In this document: in pieces, positions 35,600 to 43,984 of the stretch
Layout of the letters: each line of letters begins with the position of its first letter
How positions within the stretch are numbered: position 1 is the first letter of the stretch
NCBI RefSeq assembly: GCF_023715155.1
Contig: NZ_JAMBNQ010000003.1
Coordinates: 124,001-188,000, forward strand
From: Neobacillus mesonae
GTDB taxonomy: Bacteria > Bacillota > Bacilli > Bacillales > Cytobacillaceae
Reading direction: 5' to 3'
DNA length: 64,000 nt
Notes under the pieces: model-generated
Told to the model about the DNA's origin: nothing
What the model saw: the letters and a program-made list of their open reading frames with translations, nothing else
Database searches by the model: none
Program-made: the position numbers and the translations under genes

Positions 35600-37939
35600 A
35601 TGGAAGAAAATATTAAAAAGCATATTGACCGGCTTTTGCAATATATGAAGGAAGAGACTTATAAGCCTTTAACAGTTCAAGAGCTGGAAAGTGCATTTGG
35701 CATTCAAGATTCAAGCGATTTTAAGGAATTTGTCAAAGCCTTAGTTAAAATGGAGGAAAAAGGGCTTGTTGTGCGAACACGTGCCAACCGCTATGGTCTG
35801 CCGGAAAAAATGAATCTTGTCCGCGGCAGGATGACAGGCCATGCTAAAGGATTTGCTTTTGTGGTTCCGGATGAACCAGGGATGGATGATATTTTTATCC
35901 CGCCGACAGAAACCAGTAATGCAATGCATGGTGACACGGTACTCGTCCGTGTTTCCTCGGAAAGCTCCGGGCAGCGACGTGAAGGAACCATTGTCCGGAT
36001 TATTGAACGGGGAGTTCAGCAAATCGTCGGTACCTATGCGGAAAGTAAAAATTTTGGGTTTGTGATTCCTGATGATAAAAAGTTTGCAAGCGACATCTTT
36101 ATTCCGAAAGAAGCTTCCAAAGGGGCAGTGGAAGGGCATAAAGTCGTGGTTCAGCTGACCTCTTATCCTGAAGGAAGAAAAAGTGCCGAAGGAGAAGTCG
36201 TGAAAATCCTCGGCCATAAAAACGACCCTGGTGTCGATATTCTATCTATTATACATAAGCATGGTCTTCCATTGGCCTTCCCTGATGAAGTCCTTCAGCA
36301 GGCAAATTCGGTTCCTGACACAATTGATGAAAGTGAACTGGCTAATCGCCGTGACCTCCGCAATGAAACCATTGTCACTATTGACGGGGCAGATGCGAAA
36401 GACCTGGATGATGCGGTGACTGTAACTAGACTAGAAAACGGCAATTATAAGCTCGGCGTTCATATTGCCGATGTCAGCTATTATGTGAAAGAAGGATCAC
36501 CCATTGATAAGGAAGCAGAAGAAAGAGCTACAAGTGTTTATTTAGTAGACCGGGTGATTCCAATGATCCCGCACCGTCTTTCCAATGGAATTTGTTCCTT
36601 AAATCCAAGGGTTGACCGGCTGGTATTATCATGTGAAATGGAAATTGATTCCGAGGGCCATGAGGTCTCACATGAAATTTTCCAAAGTGTCATTAAAACA
36701 ACGGAACGAATGACCTACTCTGATGTAAACAAAATCCTTGTGGACAAGGATGAAGAGACAAGGGCACGCTATGAGACGCTTGTGCCAATGTTTGAATTAA
36801 TGGAAGAGCTGGCTGCGATTCTACGCAAGAAAAGGATGAACCGCGGGGCCATTGATTTTGATTTTAAAGAATCAAAGGTATTGGTCGATGAAGAAGGCAA
36901 GCCGACCGATGTTGTCATTCGCGAGCGTTCAGTGGCAGAACGGTTAATTGAAGAGTTTATGCTTGCTGCCAATGAGACCGTTGCTGAACATTTCCACTGG
37001 CTGGATGTGCCGTTCATTTACAGGATTCACGAGGATCCTAAGGAAGACAAACTGCGAAGATTTTTTGAGTTTATTACGAATTTTGGCTATATCGTGAAAG
37101 GGACAGCAAATCAAGTCCATCCACGGGCACTGCAGGAAATAATTGAAGAGGTACAGGGCAAGCCGGAGGAAATGGTGGTTTCTACTGTGATGCTGCGCTC
37201 GATGCAGCAGGCAAAGTATTATCCGGAATGTCTTGGACACTTTGGGCTGTCGACACAGTTTTATACTCACTTTACGTCACCTATCCGCCGTTATCCGGAT
37301 ACTATTGTCCACCGTTTGATTCGGACTTATTTAATTGAAGGAAAGCTGGATGAAGCAACACGGGAAAAATGGAATGCCGATCTTCCGGAAATTGCTGAGC
37401 ATTCTTCAAAAATGGAACGCCGCGCGGTGGATGCAGAGCGGGATACAGATGAATTGAAGAAAGCGGAATATATGGAAGACAAGATTGGTGTTGAGTATGA
37501 TGGTATTATTAGTTCAGTGACCAACTTCGGGATGTTTGTCGAGCTGCCAAATACAATTGAAGGTCTTGTTCATGTCAGCTATATGACCGATGACTATTAC
37601 CGCTTTGACGAGCGCCATTTCGCGATGATTGGCGAACGGACAGGGAATGTCTTCCGGATTGGCGATGAAATCACTGTCCGTGTGGTAAAAGTAAATAAAG
37701 ATGAGCACTCGATTGATTTTGAAATCGTCGGAATGAAAGGCACCCGCCGCAGGGAACGTCCTGAGACTCCAAAGGTTATTAAAACAGGAAGTGATACCCA
37801 CAAGCCGCGCCGAAAGAAACAAGACGGGAAAAATCATAAGCAGGAAGCATCTGGTGAAGGGAAAAAGCCAAAAAACAAACGAAAATTTTATGATAACGTT
37901 CCAATATCCAAGAGTACAAAACGGAAGAAGAAAAGATAA
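35600..37939 (+). CDS. rnr: Ribonuclease R
   Basis: A 3'-5' exoribonuclease of the RNB family that degrades structured RNA and works with SmpB-tmRNA in freeing ribosomes. It has an N-terminal HTH-like part, cold-shock domains (about 70-220), and the RNB catalytic core starting [15 protein letters not shown] with its four acidic residues, [15 protein letters not shown], an S1 domain near 630-710 and a basic Lys-rich tail. The 779 residues are normal. It is followed by smpB and ssrA, which is functionally sensible. Confidence 0.98.
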   Translation: MEENIKKHIDRLLQYMKEETYKPLTVQELESAFGIQDSSDFKEFVKALVKMEEKGLVVRTRANRYGLPEKMNLVRGRMTGHAKGFAFVVPDEPGMDDIFIPPTETSNAMHGDTVLVRVSSESSGQRREGTIVRIIERGVQQIVGTYAESKNFGFVIPDDKKFASDIFIPKEASKGAVEGHKVVVQLTSYPEGRKSAEGEVVKILGHKNDPGVDILSIIHKHGLPLAFPDEVLQQANSVPDTIDESELANRRDLRNETIVTIDGADAKDLDDAVTVTRLENGNYKLGVHIADVSYYVKEGSPIDKEAEERATSVYLVDRVIPMIPHRLSNGICSLNPRVDRLVLSCEMEIDSEGHEVSHEIFQSVIKTTERMTYSDVNKILVDKDEETRARYETLVPMFELMEELAAILRKKRMNRGAIDFDFKESKVLVDEEGKPTDVVIRERSVAERLIEEFMLAANETVAEHFHWLDVPFIYRIHEDPKEDKLRRFFEFITNFGYIVKGTANQVHPRALQEIIEEVQGKPEEMVVSTVMLRSMQQAKYYPECLGHFGLSTQFYTHFTSPIRRYPDTIVHRLIRTYLIEGKLDEATREKWNADLPEIAEHSSKMERRAVDAERDTDELKKAEYMEDKIGVEYDGIISSVTNFGMFVELPNTIEGLVHVSYMTDDYYRFDERHFAMIGERTGNVFRIGDEITVRVVKVNKDEHSIDFEIVGMKGTRRRERPETPKVIKTGSDTHKPRRKKQDGKNHKQEASGEGKKPKNKRKFYDNVPISKSTKRKKKR

Positions 37940-37944
37940 ATTTT

Positions 37945-37971
37945 GAGGGCTCCAAAAGAGTCCTCTTTTCG
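37945..37971 (+). terminator. Rho-independent terminator after rnr
   Basis: A stem GAGGGCT / AGTCCTC is followed by TTTTCGTT. The tail is moderate, so readthrough into smpB is possible. Confidence 0.7.
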
Positions 37972-38076
37972 TTGTACTGAGATGTTTATTTCTGTTACAA
38001 TAAGGTGAAACTTCACTCAGGTGAGGGTCTTCCCGCACGTTAATGTGGATTAATATTCCAGAGATGAGGTGAAACG

Positions 38077-38544
38077 ATGCCAAGAGGAACAGGAAAAGTA
38101 GTTGCTCAAAATAAGAAGGCCGGCCATGATTATTTTATCGAGGAAACCTACGAAGCTGGAATCGTACTCCAAGGGACTGAAATCAAATCGATTCGTGCCG
38201 GACGTGTTAATCTAAAGGATGCATATGTAAGGATCCATAATGGCGAAGCAGTGATCTTTGGAATGCATGTCAGCCCGTATGAACAAGGGAATCGCTATAA
38301 TCACGATCCATTACGGACACGAAAACTGCTGCTTCATAAAAAAGAAATCAATAAGCTTTATGGGGATGCAAAAGAAGCAGGCTATGCCCTTATTCCATTG
38401 AAACTTTATTTAAAAAATGGTTTCTGTAAGGTTCTAATCGGCCTTGCTAGAGGTAAGAAAAACTATGATAAGCGTGAGGACTTAAAGCGGAAAGAAGCGA
38501 AACGTGAAATTGAACGTGCCTTCCGTGAACGTCAGAAAATGTAA
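38077..38544 (+). CDS. smpB: SsrA-binding protein SmpB
   Basis: SmpB binds tmRNA and brings it to stalled ribosomes for trans-translation. The 155-residue OB-fold protein has [40 protein letters not shown], and the basic C-terminal tail [19 protein letters not shown] that occupies the mRNA channel. It lies directly upstream of its RNA partner ssrA. Confidence 0.99.
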   Translation: MPRGTGKVVAQNKKAGHDYFIEETYEAGIVLQGTEIKSIRAGRVNLKDAYVRIHNGEAVIFGMHVSPYEQGNRYNHDPLRTRKLLLHKKEINKLYGDAKEAGYALIPLKLYLKNGFCKVLIGLARGKKNYDKREDLKRKEAKREIERAFRERQKM

Positions 38545-38571
38545 TTTGGTTCATCTTACAAATACTTACAA

Positions 38572-38599
38572 TTGAAAAATTCACTGAGTATGTTATAAT
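38572..38599 (+). promoter_or_regulatory. Sigma-A promoter of ssrA
   Basis: TTGAAA (38572-38577) and TATAAT (38594-38599, with an upstream TG) are spaced by 16 bases. The leader of about 85 bases to the mature 5' end would be removed by RNase P. Confidence 0.82.
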
Positions 38600-38779
38600 A
38601 AGTTTGTCGCTGAGATGAGCGACAGAAACTTTTGCTCAGTACAACTTGCCAGTTTCCTAACGTCTTAGCTGATATTCAGCATTTTTATAATGGGGACGCT
38701 ACGGATTCGACAGGGATAGTTTGAGCTTAGGTTGCGAGTCGAGGGGATCGGCCTCGTTAAAACGTCAAAGCCAATAACT

Positions 38780-38815
38780 GGCAAAACTAACAACAACTTC
38801 GCTTTAGCTGCCTAA
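38780..38815 (+). CDS. tmRNA tag-peptide reading frame
   Basis: The resume codon GGC at 38780 follows AATAACT. The frame encodes GKTNNNFALAA and a TAA stop at 38813. With the alanine from charged tmRNA the tag is AGKTNNNFALAA, ending in the ALAA degron read by ClpXP. It is three residues shorter than the B. subtilis tag and has an Asn run in the middle. Confidence 0.9.
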   Translation, partial: GKTNNNFALAA

Positions 38816-39035
38816 TTAAGCACTAAGCGGTTCGCCCCTCCATCGCCTGTGTGGTAGGGTAGCGGACTCAACTTTAGCAGGCTACGCCGGATTCCACCGC
38901 CTGAGGATGAAGGAAGAGAACAACCAGGCTAGCTGACCGGACGCCTGTCGATAGGCAGAAGGATCAGTGAAACGCCAATATATCGACTACACTCGTAGAA
39001 GCTTAAGTGCCGATATCTTTGGACGTGGGTTCGAT

Positions 39036-39314
39036 TAGTAACTTAGTCGCCTTGTGTGGTAACATACAAGTGAAAATCCGGCTTGATCGGTGAAACCTAA
39101 GTCGCATCAATAGCGATAAGGCAATGCCGAGCGGTATGTGGAGTAATTCAACAGCCGTGTATCGACTTATAGGCTGCCATCTTTAGTTGGTAGTACTAGG
39201 ATGCGAAATGCTGCCGAATAGGTAAATATATATTTCGCATAATACGCCGGGGGACCTGATAAAAGGCAGGTTCAAGATATAGTCAGTGCCATGACGAAAG
39301 CATGGAAGAGCACG
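39036..39314 (+). mobile_element. Group I self-splicing intron in ssrA, no internal ORF
   Basis: This 279-base insertion sits after a U in the T-loop and ends in G, as group I introns do. P1 can form from exon CGAT with GTCG at 39047-39050, giving the U-G splice-site pair. P2 is CTTGTGTG / CATACAAG with a GTAA loop (39051-39070). P4/P5 lie in TCGGTGAAACCTAAG...AAGGCAATGCCGA. P7 is GACTTATA (39164-39171) with TATAGTC (39278-39284) within GTTCAAGATATAGTC, the conserved core S element. P8 is ACCTG/CAGGT and P9 CCATG/CATGG. ATGCGAAAT/ATTTCGCAT is an extra helix typical of subgroup IA. No endonuclease ORF fits inside. Confidence 0.9.
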
Positions 39315-39350
39315 TCCCACCGTCTCCACCATACATAAGGTGGAATTCAA

Positions 39351-39379
39351 GACCAGCATATTAGTTGCTGGTCTTTTTT
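39351..39379 (+). terminator. Rho-independent terminator of ssrA
   Basis: A stem GACCAGCA / TGCTGGTC is followed by T6, 20 bases after the CCA end. Confidence 0.93.
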
Positions 39380-39665
39380 ATATTTTAAAAAAGTTATTTT
39401 CAAATTCAATTTTTTGTTTTTGTAACCGGGGATTGTTACCATTGCGTGGTGTCACGTCATCGTAGTTATTCAAAATAAAAATGGCACGTTCCTTTTTTTG
39501 TTTAACTCTTAGGAATGGCGAAATCTCATATAAAGTTCTAAAAACATCCCTTTTACTTTTAATGGATAATACATATGAATTCTTACGAGTGAGGATGATG
39601 GACACCGGCATCATGTAACGGGTGTAGATAAACCGGCACCGGGGAATCGATAAACTAAAAGGCAA
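39378..39665 (-). pseudogene. Possible C-terminal remnant of a LAGLIDADG homing endonuclease
   Basis: The 95-residue frame has a TTG start without a clear ribosome site. Its middle (YVLSIKSKRDVFRTLYEI then SPFLRVKQKKERAIFILNNY) fits the common C-terminal pattern of LAGLIDADG intron endonucleases, 'SK-D/I-LL--I-PYL-VKK-QAE'. A short TPRNG stretch follows. The LAGLIDADG helix itself is missing, so if real it is a fragment. It lies on the opposite strand right after an intron-bearing tmRNA gene. The alternative is a random or unrelated small ORF; confidence is modest. Confidence 0.4.
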
Positions 39666-39706
39666 ATTAACCTAAGCTGCTGTAAGGTTGATTTGCTTAT
39701 TTTTAT
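39662..39706 (+). terminator. Hairpin with T-rich tail, gene unknown
   Basis: A 12-bp stem GCAAATTAACCT / AGGTTGATTTGC is followed by TTATTTTTAT on the + strand. No + strand gene is visible between the ssrA terminator and this hairpin, so what it ends is unclear. From here to the permease at 39944 I see no gene. Confidence 0.55.
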
Positions 39707-39920
39707 CTTAAGGATGTATTTAAAATCCCAAATATCATCTCTATTTTTGAAATAGACTTGTTCACCTGACAATAAGAAAACATCGGCCAAACAGAAACGG
39801 CGGTTTCCTTAATTTCACTATATCTATACTTGTTAGCTAATGTTTATTTTGACGAATTAGTTTGTGGAAAATTGTACTCGGATAAACAAGGCTGGCATAT
39901 TTTACTTCAACCCTGATAAT

Positions 39921-39944
39921 TAAAAAAGCCGGCATCCCGCCAGC
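39921..39944 (-). terminator. Terminator of the antiporter gene
   Basis: On the minus strand GCTGGC / GCCGGC forms a small stem followed by T6, starting at the stop codon of the antiporter gene. Confidence 0.7.
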
Positions 39945-41344
39945 TAAATTTGAATTTTTCCCATTGCAAGCAAAATAATAGCTAAAATGGCCAGCAGGAC
40001 AAAGATACAAGCCCAGGCCAATTCGAATGGTTTAAATACTTTTTGATTTTTGTCTTTTTCAGCATATAAAAATATAAGGATTCCAAGAGAATATAAAATG
40101 GATGTTAATAAAAGATAGCCGACCCCTGCCGCATATAAAATCCAAATGCTATAAATGGATGCGATTATACCAATGATCATCTGCCCGGTTTCTTTTTGCT
40201 GCCAGCTGTACTTCACCTGGTATAAAGCGGAAAAAAGGTAGGGCACTAAAATCGTGGAACTGGCCATTGAAAAAGCAAATCGGTAGGGTTTGTCGGAAAC
40301 TAATAAAGTCACCAGGAATAATTGAATCAAAACACCAGTAAAAATGAGCGAATGAGTGGGGACATTATGTTTATTTTCCTTCGTGAAAAATTTGGGAAAT
40401 GTCCCATCTTTCCCTGCTAAAAAAGGAACTTCTGCCGAAAACAAAGTCCAGCCGAGCAGTGCACCTAATAGAGAGACAATCAAGCCAAGATTGACGAATG
40501 CTGCACCCCAGGGGCCCACAATTGCTTCTAATACATAGGCCATGGATGGGCTTTCTAAGCCGGCAAGTTCCTGCCTTGTCAAAATGCCTAAGGATAATAA
40601 CGAAATCAAGATATAAATGGTTAACGTTGACATAACGCCTATCACTGTCGCTTTGCCAACATCTCTTTTTCGCATTGCACGGCGTGATAAAACAACAGCT
40701 CCCTCTACACCAGTAAAAACCCAAAGCGTGACAAGCATGGTGCTTTTCGTTTGCGCCATAACATCTTTTATATCAAAAGTCCTGCCGCCCCAAAAATCCT
40801 TTGTGAACACATTAGAATGAAAAGCTGTAAAAGCAATTAAAATAAATACAATTATAGGGATTAATTTTGCAATAGTGACGACAATATTCATGATGGCCGC
40901 AGAGTGAATACCTTTAGAAATAAAGAAGATTAGCAGCCAAAGCAGAATAGAAGCACCGAGTACAGATGCGAAATTTGCTCCATTAAAGATCGGCAGAAAG
41001 TAACCAATGGAACTAAACAACAATGTTAAAAAGGCAACATTCCCCAGCCAGACAGAAAGCCAATACCCCCATGCCGAATTGAAACCAAAATAACTGCCAA
41101 AACCTTCTCTTGCAAAACTATAAATACCGCCATCTAAATCAGGCCGTTTATTTGTTAAATTTTGAAATGAAAAAACCAATGAAAGTATACCGATGCCAGT
41201 GATGATCCACCCTAAAATGATGGCACCAGCATTAGCGCCTGCAGCCATATCAGTTGCAACATTGAACCCGCCCCCGCCAATCTGGGAACCTATGACTAAA
41301 GCGATTAACGCCGTTAAACCAAGCTTATTTTCTTTGCTGTCCAT
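39944..41344 (-). CDS. APC-family basic amino acid antiporter (ArcD/YvsH-like)
   Basis: A 466-residue membrane protein with 12 or more helices. The N-terminal LGLTALIALVIGSQIGGGGFN matches the first helix and substrate loop of arginine/ornithine- or lysine-type APC antiporters. GGIYSFAREGFG and WVFTGVEGAVVLSRRA are further APC signatures. Exact substrates cannot be read from the sequence. It is a single gene on the minus strand, with no arginine deiminase genes beside it. Confidence 0.85.
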   Translation of the reverse strand: MDSKENKLGLTALIALVIGSQIGGGGFNVATDMAAGANAGAIILGWIITGIGILSLVFSFQNLTNKRPDLDGGIYSFAREGFGSYFGFNSAWGYWLSVWLGNVAFLTLLFSSIGYFLPIFNGANFASVLGASILLWLLIFFISKGIHSAAIMNIVVTIAKLIPIIVFILIAFTAFHSNVFTKDFWGGRTFDIKDVMAQTKSTMLVTLWVFTGVEGAVVLSRRAMRKRDVGKATVIGVMSTLTIYILISLLSLGILTRQELAGLESPSMAYVLEAIVGPWGAAFVNLGLIVSLLGALLGWTLFSAEVPFLAGKDGTFPKFFTKENKHNVPTHSLIFTGVLIQLFLVTLLVSDKPYRFAFSMASSTILVPYLFSALYQVKYSWQQKETGQMIIGIIASIYSIWILYAAGVGYLLLTSILYSLGILIFLYAEKDKNQKVFKPFELAWACIFVLLAILAIILLAMGKIQI

Positions 41345-41474
41345 ATAATCCTTCCTTCTAAATAAGCGTTACTCTTATAGTTGCTAAAACCAGCATTATC
41401 CATACTACACTATTTATTATTTAGGAACATCATTAAATTACGCTTACAAAGAAAGTTTAAATTTTCAACAAAAT

Positions 41475-41522
41475 GAAAAAAGGACCGCATTCAGCTCAAG
41501 AAATTGGCGGCTGAATGCGGTC
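41475..41522 (-). terminator. Terminator of the DUF2085 gene
   Basis: A 13-bp stem GACCGCATTCAGC / GCTGAATGCGGTC (41483-41522) is followed by T6 on the minus strand. Confidence 0.88.
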
Positions 41523-41537
41523 TGCAGTCTTTTTTTG

Positions 41538-42161
41538 TTATGAAATAATCATTCCATGAAGGATGGAAAGGATGCTGAGGAATGCTAACCCAGCGGTAAC
41601 AGCCAGCAGCCATTGTAAACGGAATTGGGAGAATAAGAATGAAGCACACAAACTAAACCAGATAATAATCATTAAAATAATAAAACCATCCACTAATACA
41701 TGTGGAACTCTTCCCATATAAATGATGCTGCCAATAATGCAGCTGAAAATTACCGGTATAAGTACATCCCAGCCATTTGTGATGACCGGCAGAGCATCCT
41801 TTTTTAACGCTTTTCCTAATGCTAATGGGTAGAGAAAGTAAGGCAGTGCCAGGCCGAAAGAAATCCCTGTGATAAGTCTCCGCTCATTGGTGCTTTCAAA
41901 TAGATGACTGTAAGAGCCAATGCCATCAATGACTAACGGCCCCATTAAAAGTAAAAGAAAAAGGCTCATTTTGATCGTTGGTATGGTAATCTGCTTTTTT
42001 CGTTTTAGCATATGTAAATAAAAAAGAGATGAAAAAATGCCGATATAAATGCCGGTGTCGCGTGCGCATACCGAAAGGAAATCGCCAGAGACAAGGAGTG
42101 TCCGTTCTTCTAATTGATGACAGATAGCCCTTCCAAAGAATTGAAATAACTCCTGCAGCAT
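41538..42161 (-). CDS. DUF2085 membrane protein
   Basis: A 207-residue protein with about five membrane segments. It keeps the family's paired motifs: CHQLEERT near residue 14 and SVCARDTGIYIG near 30. The second cysteine of the usual CARCTG is replaced by Asp. The function of DUF2085 is unknown. It is monocistronic, with its own terminator. Confidence 0.8.
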   Translation of the reverse strand: MLQELFQFFGRAICHQLEERTLLVSGDFLSVCARDTGIYIGIFSSLFYLHMLKRKKQITIPTIKMSLFLLLLMGPLVIDGIGSYSHLFESTNERRLITGISFGLALPYFLYPLALGKALKKDALPVITNGWDVLIPVIFSCIIGSIIYMGRVPHVLVDGFIILMIIIWFSLCASFLFSQFRLQWLLAVTAGLAFLSILSILHGMIIS

Positions 42162-42184
42162 TTGAATCCCTTCCTTTGATAAAG

Positions 42185-42300
42185 TCGAATGCGCGGTACT
42201 CCTGAGGCATATAGCGGAACAAAACGGTCATTCCTTCAAAATCCTTCTAAAGCATGCGGAATAAAATAAAAACCCGCGGAAAAAACAAAGACTTCCGCGG
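42185..42300. repeat. Smaller cluster of GCGGAA motifs
   Basis: Motifs such as GCGGAATAAAA (near 42256), CCCGCGGAAAA (near 42272) and TTCCGCGGAAA (near 42292) recur between two genes. They resemble the cluster at 3430-3740. The last copy contains the palindrome TTCCGCGGAA. Confidence 0.55.
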
Positions 42301-42329
42301 AAATCTCCTTACATCCTTGAAATAACAAT

Positions 42330-42548
42330 TTAATACCCCGAAAATGCAGGAGCAATCGATAAAGCCGAAAGCGCAAACCAGCAAATGCATGACAGGACAA
42401 TCGAGACAATGGAGACGATTAAACAATTCTTGCCAACCGCTTTTTTTTCGATTTCTTGGTCATTCATCCAAATGATTCCTAATATAATTCCTACTATAGG
42501 AATAAAAAATGATACCAGATAAAGCAGAAATTTGATACCGCCAGACAC
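42330..42548 (-). CDS. Small two-helix membrane protein, unknown
   Basis: A 72-residue hydrophobic protein. The GTG at 42548 follows a perfect GGAGGTGATC ribosome site and is preferred to ATG 42605, which has none. Helix 1 is roughly KFLLYLVSFFIPIVGIILGI and helix 2 follows the NDQEIEKKAVGKN loop. The shape resembles zinc-ribbon-less relatives of the DUF4190/YrzK-like small proteins, but I do not recognise it firmly. Confidence 0.7.
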   Translation of the reverse strand: MSGGIKFLLYLVSFFIPIVGIILGIIWMNDQEIEKKAVGKNCLIVSIVSIVLSCICWFALSALSIAPAFSGY

Positions 42549-42778
42549 ACGATCACCTCCAAAAGGAATAAAAAAAGAGCTTTTCATGAGAAAATCTGTG
42601 CTCAATGAAATGTATGTTGGTCATGAGTCAAATTTGCCTGTATTTTTAAATTTAAATGAATTATATTACTATTCCCTTTCCATTTCCGTTAGAATAAAAG
42701 ATAGGAAAAATTGTAGGAACTTGTCAAAGTTTCTATTAATTTCTGCATTTAATAAAACTGTAATATTTTTAATAGATT

Positions 42779-42804
42779 CGAAACAATCCAAGTGAAAAAT
42801 CGTC
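42779..42804 (+). promoter_or_regulatory. ECF sigma-factor type promoter of the deacetylase gene
   Basis: CGAAAC (42779-42784) and CGTC (42801-42804) are spaced by 16 bases. This matches the shared GAAAC-N16-CGTC pattern of sigma-M/W/X promoters. A TATAAT follows directly at 42805, but it has no matching -35. Confidence 0.68.
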
Positions 42805-42849
42805 TATAATGGGAAAGGGAAATTTTAAACAGCAGTGAGGTAATAAACA

Positions 42850-43896
42850 ATGAGGAAATTAAGGCGCGGTTGGTCGATTTGGTCCTTGGTTTTGGTATTC
42901 GTAGTTGGAGGATTGTTAACCGGAATATCAGTCTCAAATTATTTTCAGGCAAAAGCTGCAGTAAAACCTCTTAATCAACAAAAAAATGAAGCTGGTAAAC
43001 CAGTAGTTGAAAATTTAACACCTGAAATGATTAGGCAGAATACAAAGGATTATCAATTGGAAAAAGAATGGATTCACAAGCAGGAAAAGAAAGCATTTGC
43101 CTGGAGAAACATGAAAGAAGCGAATAAGACACAGCAAGATTTGGAAAAAGCACAAGATAAAGATTCGGAAAAAGATTCAGATGAGGCACCGCCTGCCAAA
43201 GAAGATTCAAAAACTCCTCAACAAACAAAGAAAGAATCCCTAGCACCAACAGCCAAGCAAACTCCGGAAACCCCTGTGAACAGCGGTACCGGTAAAAAAG
43301 CAGTTTACTTAACATTTGATGATGGTCCAGCAGCAACTTCCGGCGATCTTATCAAACTTTTAGAAAAATATCATTTTAAGGCTTCATTTTTTATGATTGA
43401 CAGCAATATTCGCAGATATCCCGAAGCGGTTAAATTGATGGTTAAGTCAGGTGAGGCGGTAGGACTTCATAGTGTATCACATGATTCGAAGAGGTTCTAT
43501 GCTTCAGTTCATTCCGTTTTAGGTGAATTAAATCAAAATCAAAACACCTTGAAGGAAATTTCTGGTGTCAAATCCTTTCTAATCAGAACACCCTATGGCA
43601 GTGTGCCGGGGATGAAGCAGGAATATCGTAAAGCTGTGGATGAAAAAGGGTATTTGATGTGGGACTGGAATATTGACAGTAAGGATTGGTACTATAAGGA
43701 TGGACGCTATGTGAACAGTGTCATTGACCAGTTGAACAGAATGAAACACCATCAAGGGCCAATCGTGATTTTGCTTCACGAGCGGAAAGAAACGCTTGCC
43801 CATCTGCCAAAATTGCTTGATTATTTACGTAAAAACGGTTATGTCAGTCATGCTATTGACAGTTCTTTGAATCCTTATCAATTCAAAGTTAGGTAA
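42850..43896 (+). CDS. Membrane-anchored polysaccharide (peptidoglycan) deacetylase
   Basis: One N-terminal helix (11-29) is followed by a charged, Lys/Glu/Pro-rich linker to about 145 and a NodB domain (150-345). The catalytic motifs are TFDDGP (155-160), the metal-binding HSVSH (207-211), RTPYGS near 246-251, DWNIDSKDW, and a late HE pair. It likely de-N-acetylates wall glycans outside the cell, which fits the ECF-type promoter upstream. The exact substrate is unknown. Confidence 0.92.
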   Translation: MRKLRRGWSIWSLVLVFVVGGLLTGISVSNYFQAKAAVKPLNQQKNEAGKPVVENLTPEMIRQNTKDYQLEKEWIHKQEKKAFAWRNMKEANKTQQDLEKAQDKDSEKDSDEAPPAKEDSKTPQQTKKESLAPTAKQTPETPVNSGTGKKAVYLTFDDGPAATSGDLIKLLEKYHFKASFFMIDSNIRRYPEAVKLMVKSGEAVGLHSVSHDSKRFYASVHSVLGELNQNQNTLKEISGVKSFLIRTPYGSVPGMKQEYRKAVDEKGYLMWDWNIDSKDWYYKDGRYVNSVIDQLNRMKHHQGPIVILLHERKETLAHLPKLLDYLRKNGYVSHAIDSSLNPYQFKVR

Positions 43897-43984
43897 AGCT
43901 AATAAAGGACAAAATTCATTTGGGTTTGTTATAATTAAATTGTGAAATTTCAATTCAGAATAGTAATGGGGCCGATATAGATCT

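Larger units (their letters stand above)
38692..39331 (+). ncRNA. ssrA: tmRNA (10Sa RNA), interrupted in its T-loop by a group I intron
   Basis: The 5' end GGGGACGCTACGGATTCGAC and the 3' end CCGTCTCCACCA form the tRNA-like acceptor; CCA is encoded (39329-39331). Exon 1 runs 38692-39035 and ends inside the T-loop (GTGGG-TTCGAT). Exon 2 is 39315-39331 (TCCCACCGTCTCCACCA). Joining them restores the canonical T arm GTGGG-TTCGATT-CCCAC and gives a 361-nt RNA, close to B. subtilis tmRNA. The tag frame is at 38780-38815. Without splicing the T arm could not form, so function depends on intron removal. Confidence 0.96.

Noticed and set aside
38692-39331. tmRNA as a pseudogene broken by an integrated island
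   Set aside because: The insertion is only 279 bases, has group I core elements, and exact removal restores the T arm; an island would usually recreate the 3' end instead.
42532-42795. 87-aa plus-strand ORF before the deacetylase
   Set aside because: It begins inside the minus-strand small gene's ribosome-site region and covers the ECF promoter; low-complexity peptide, no clear SD.
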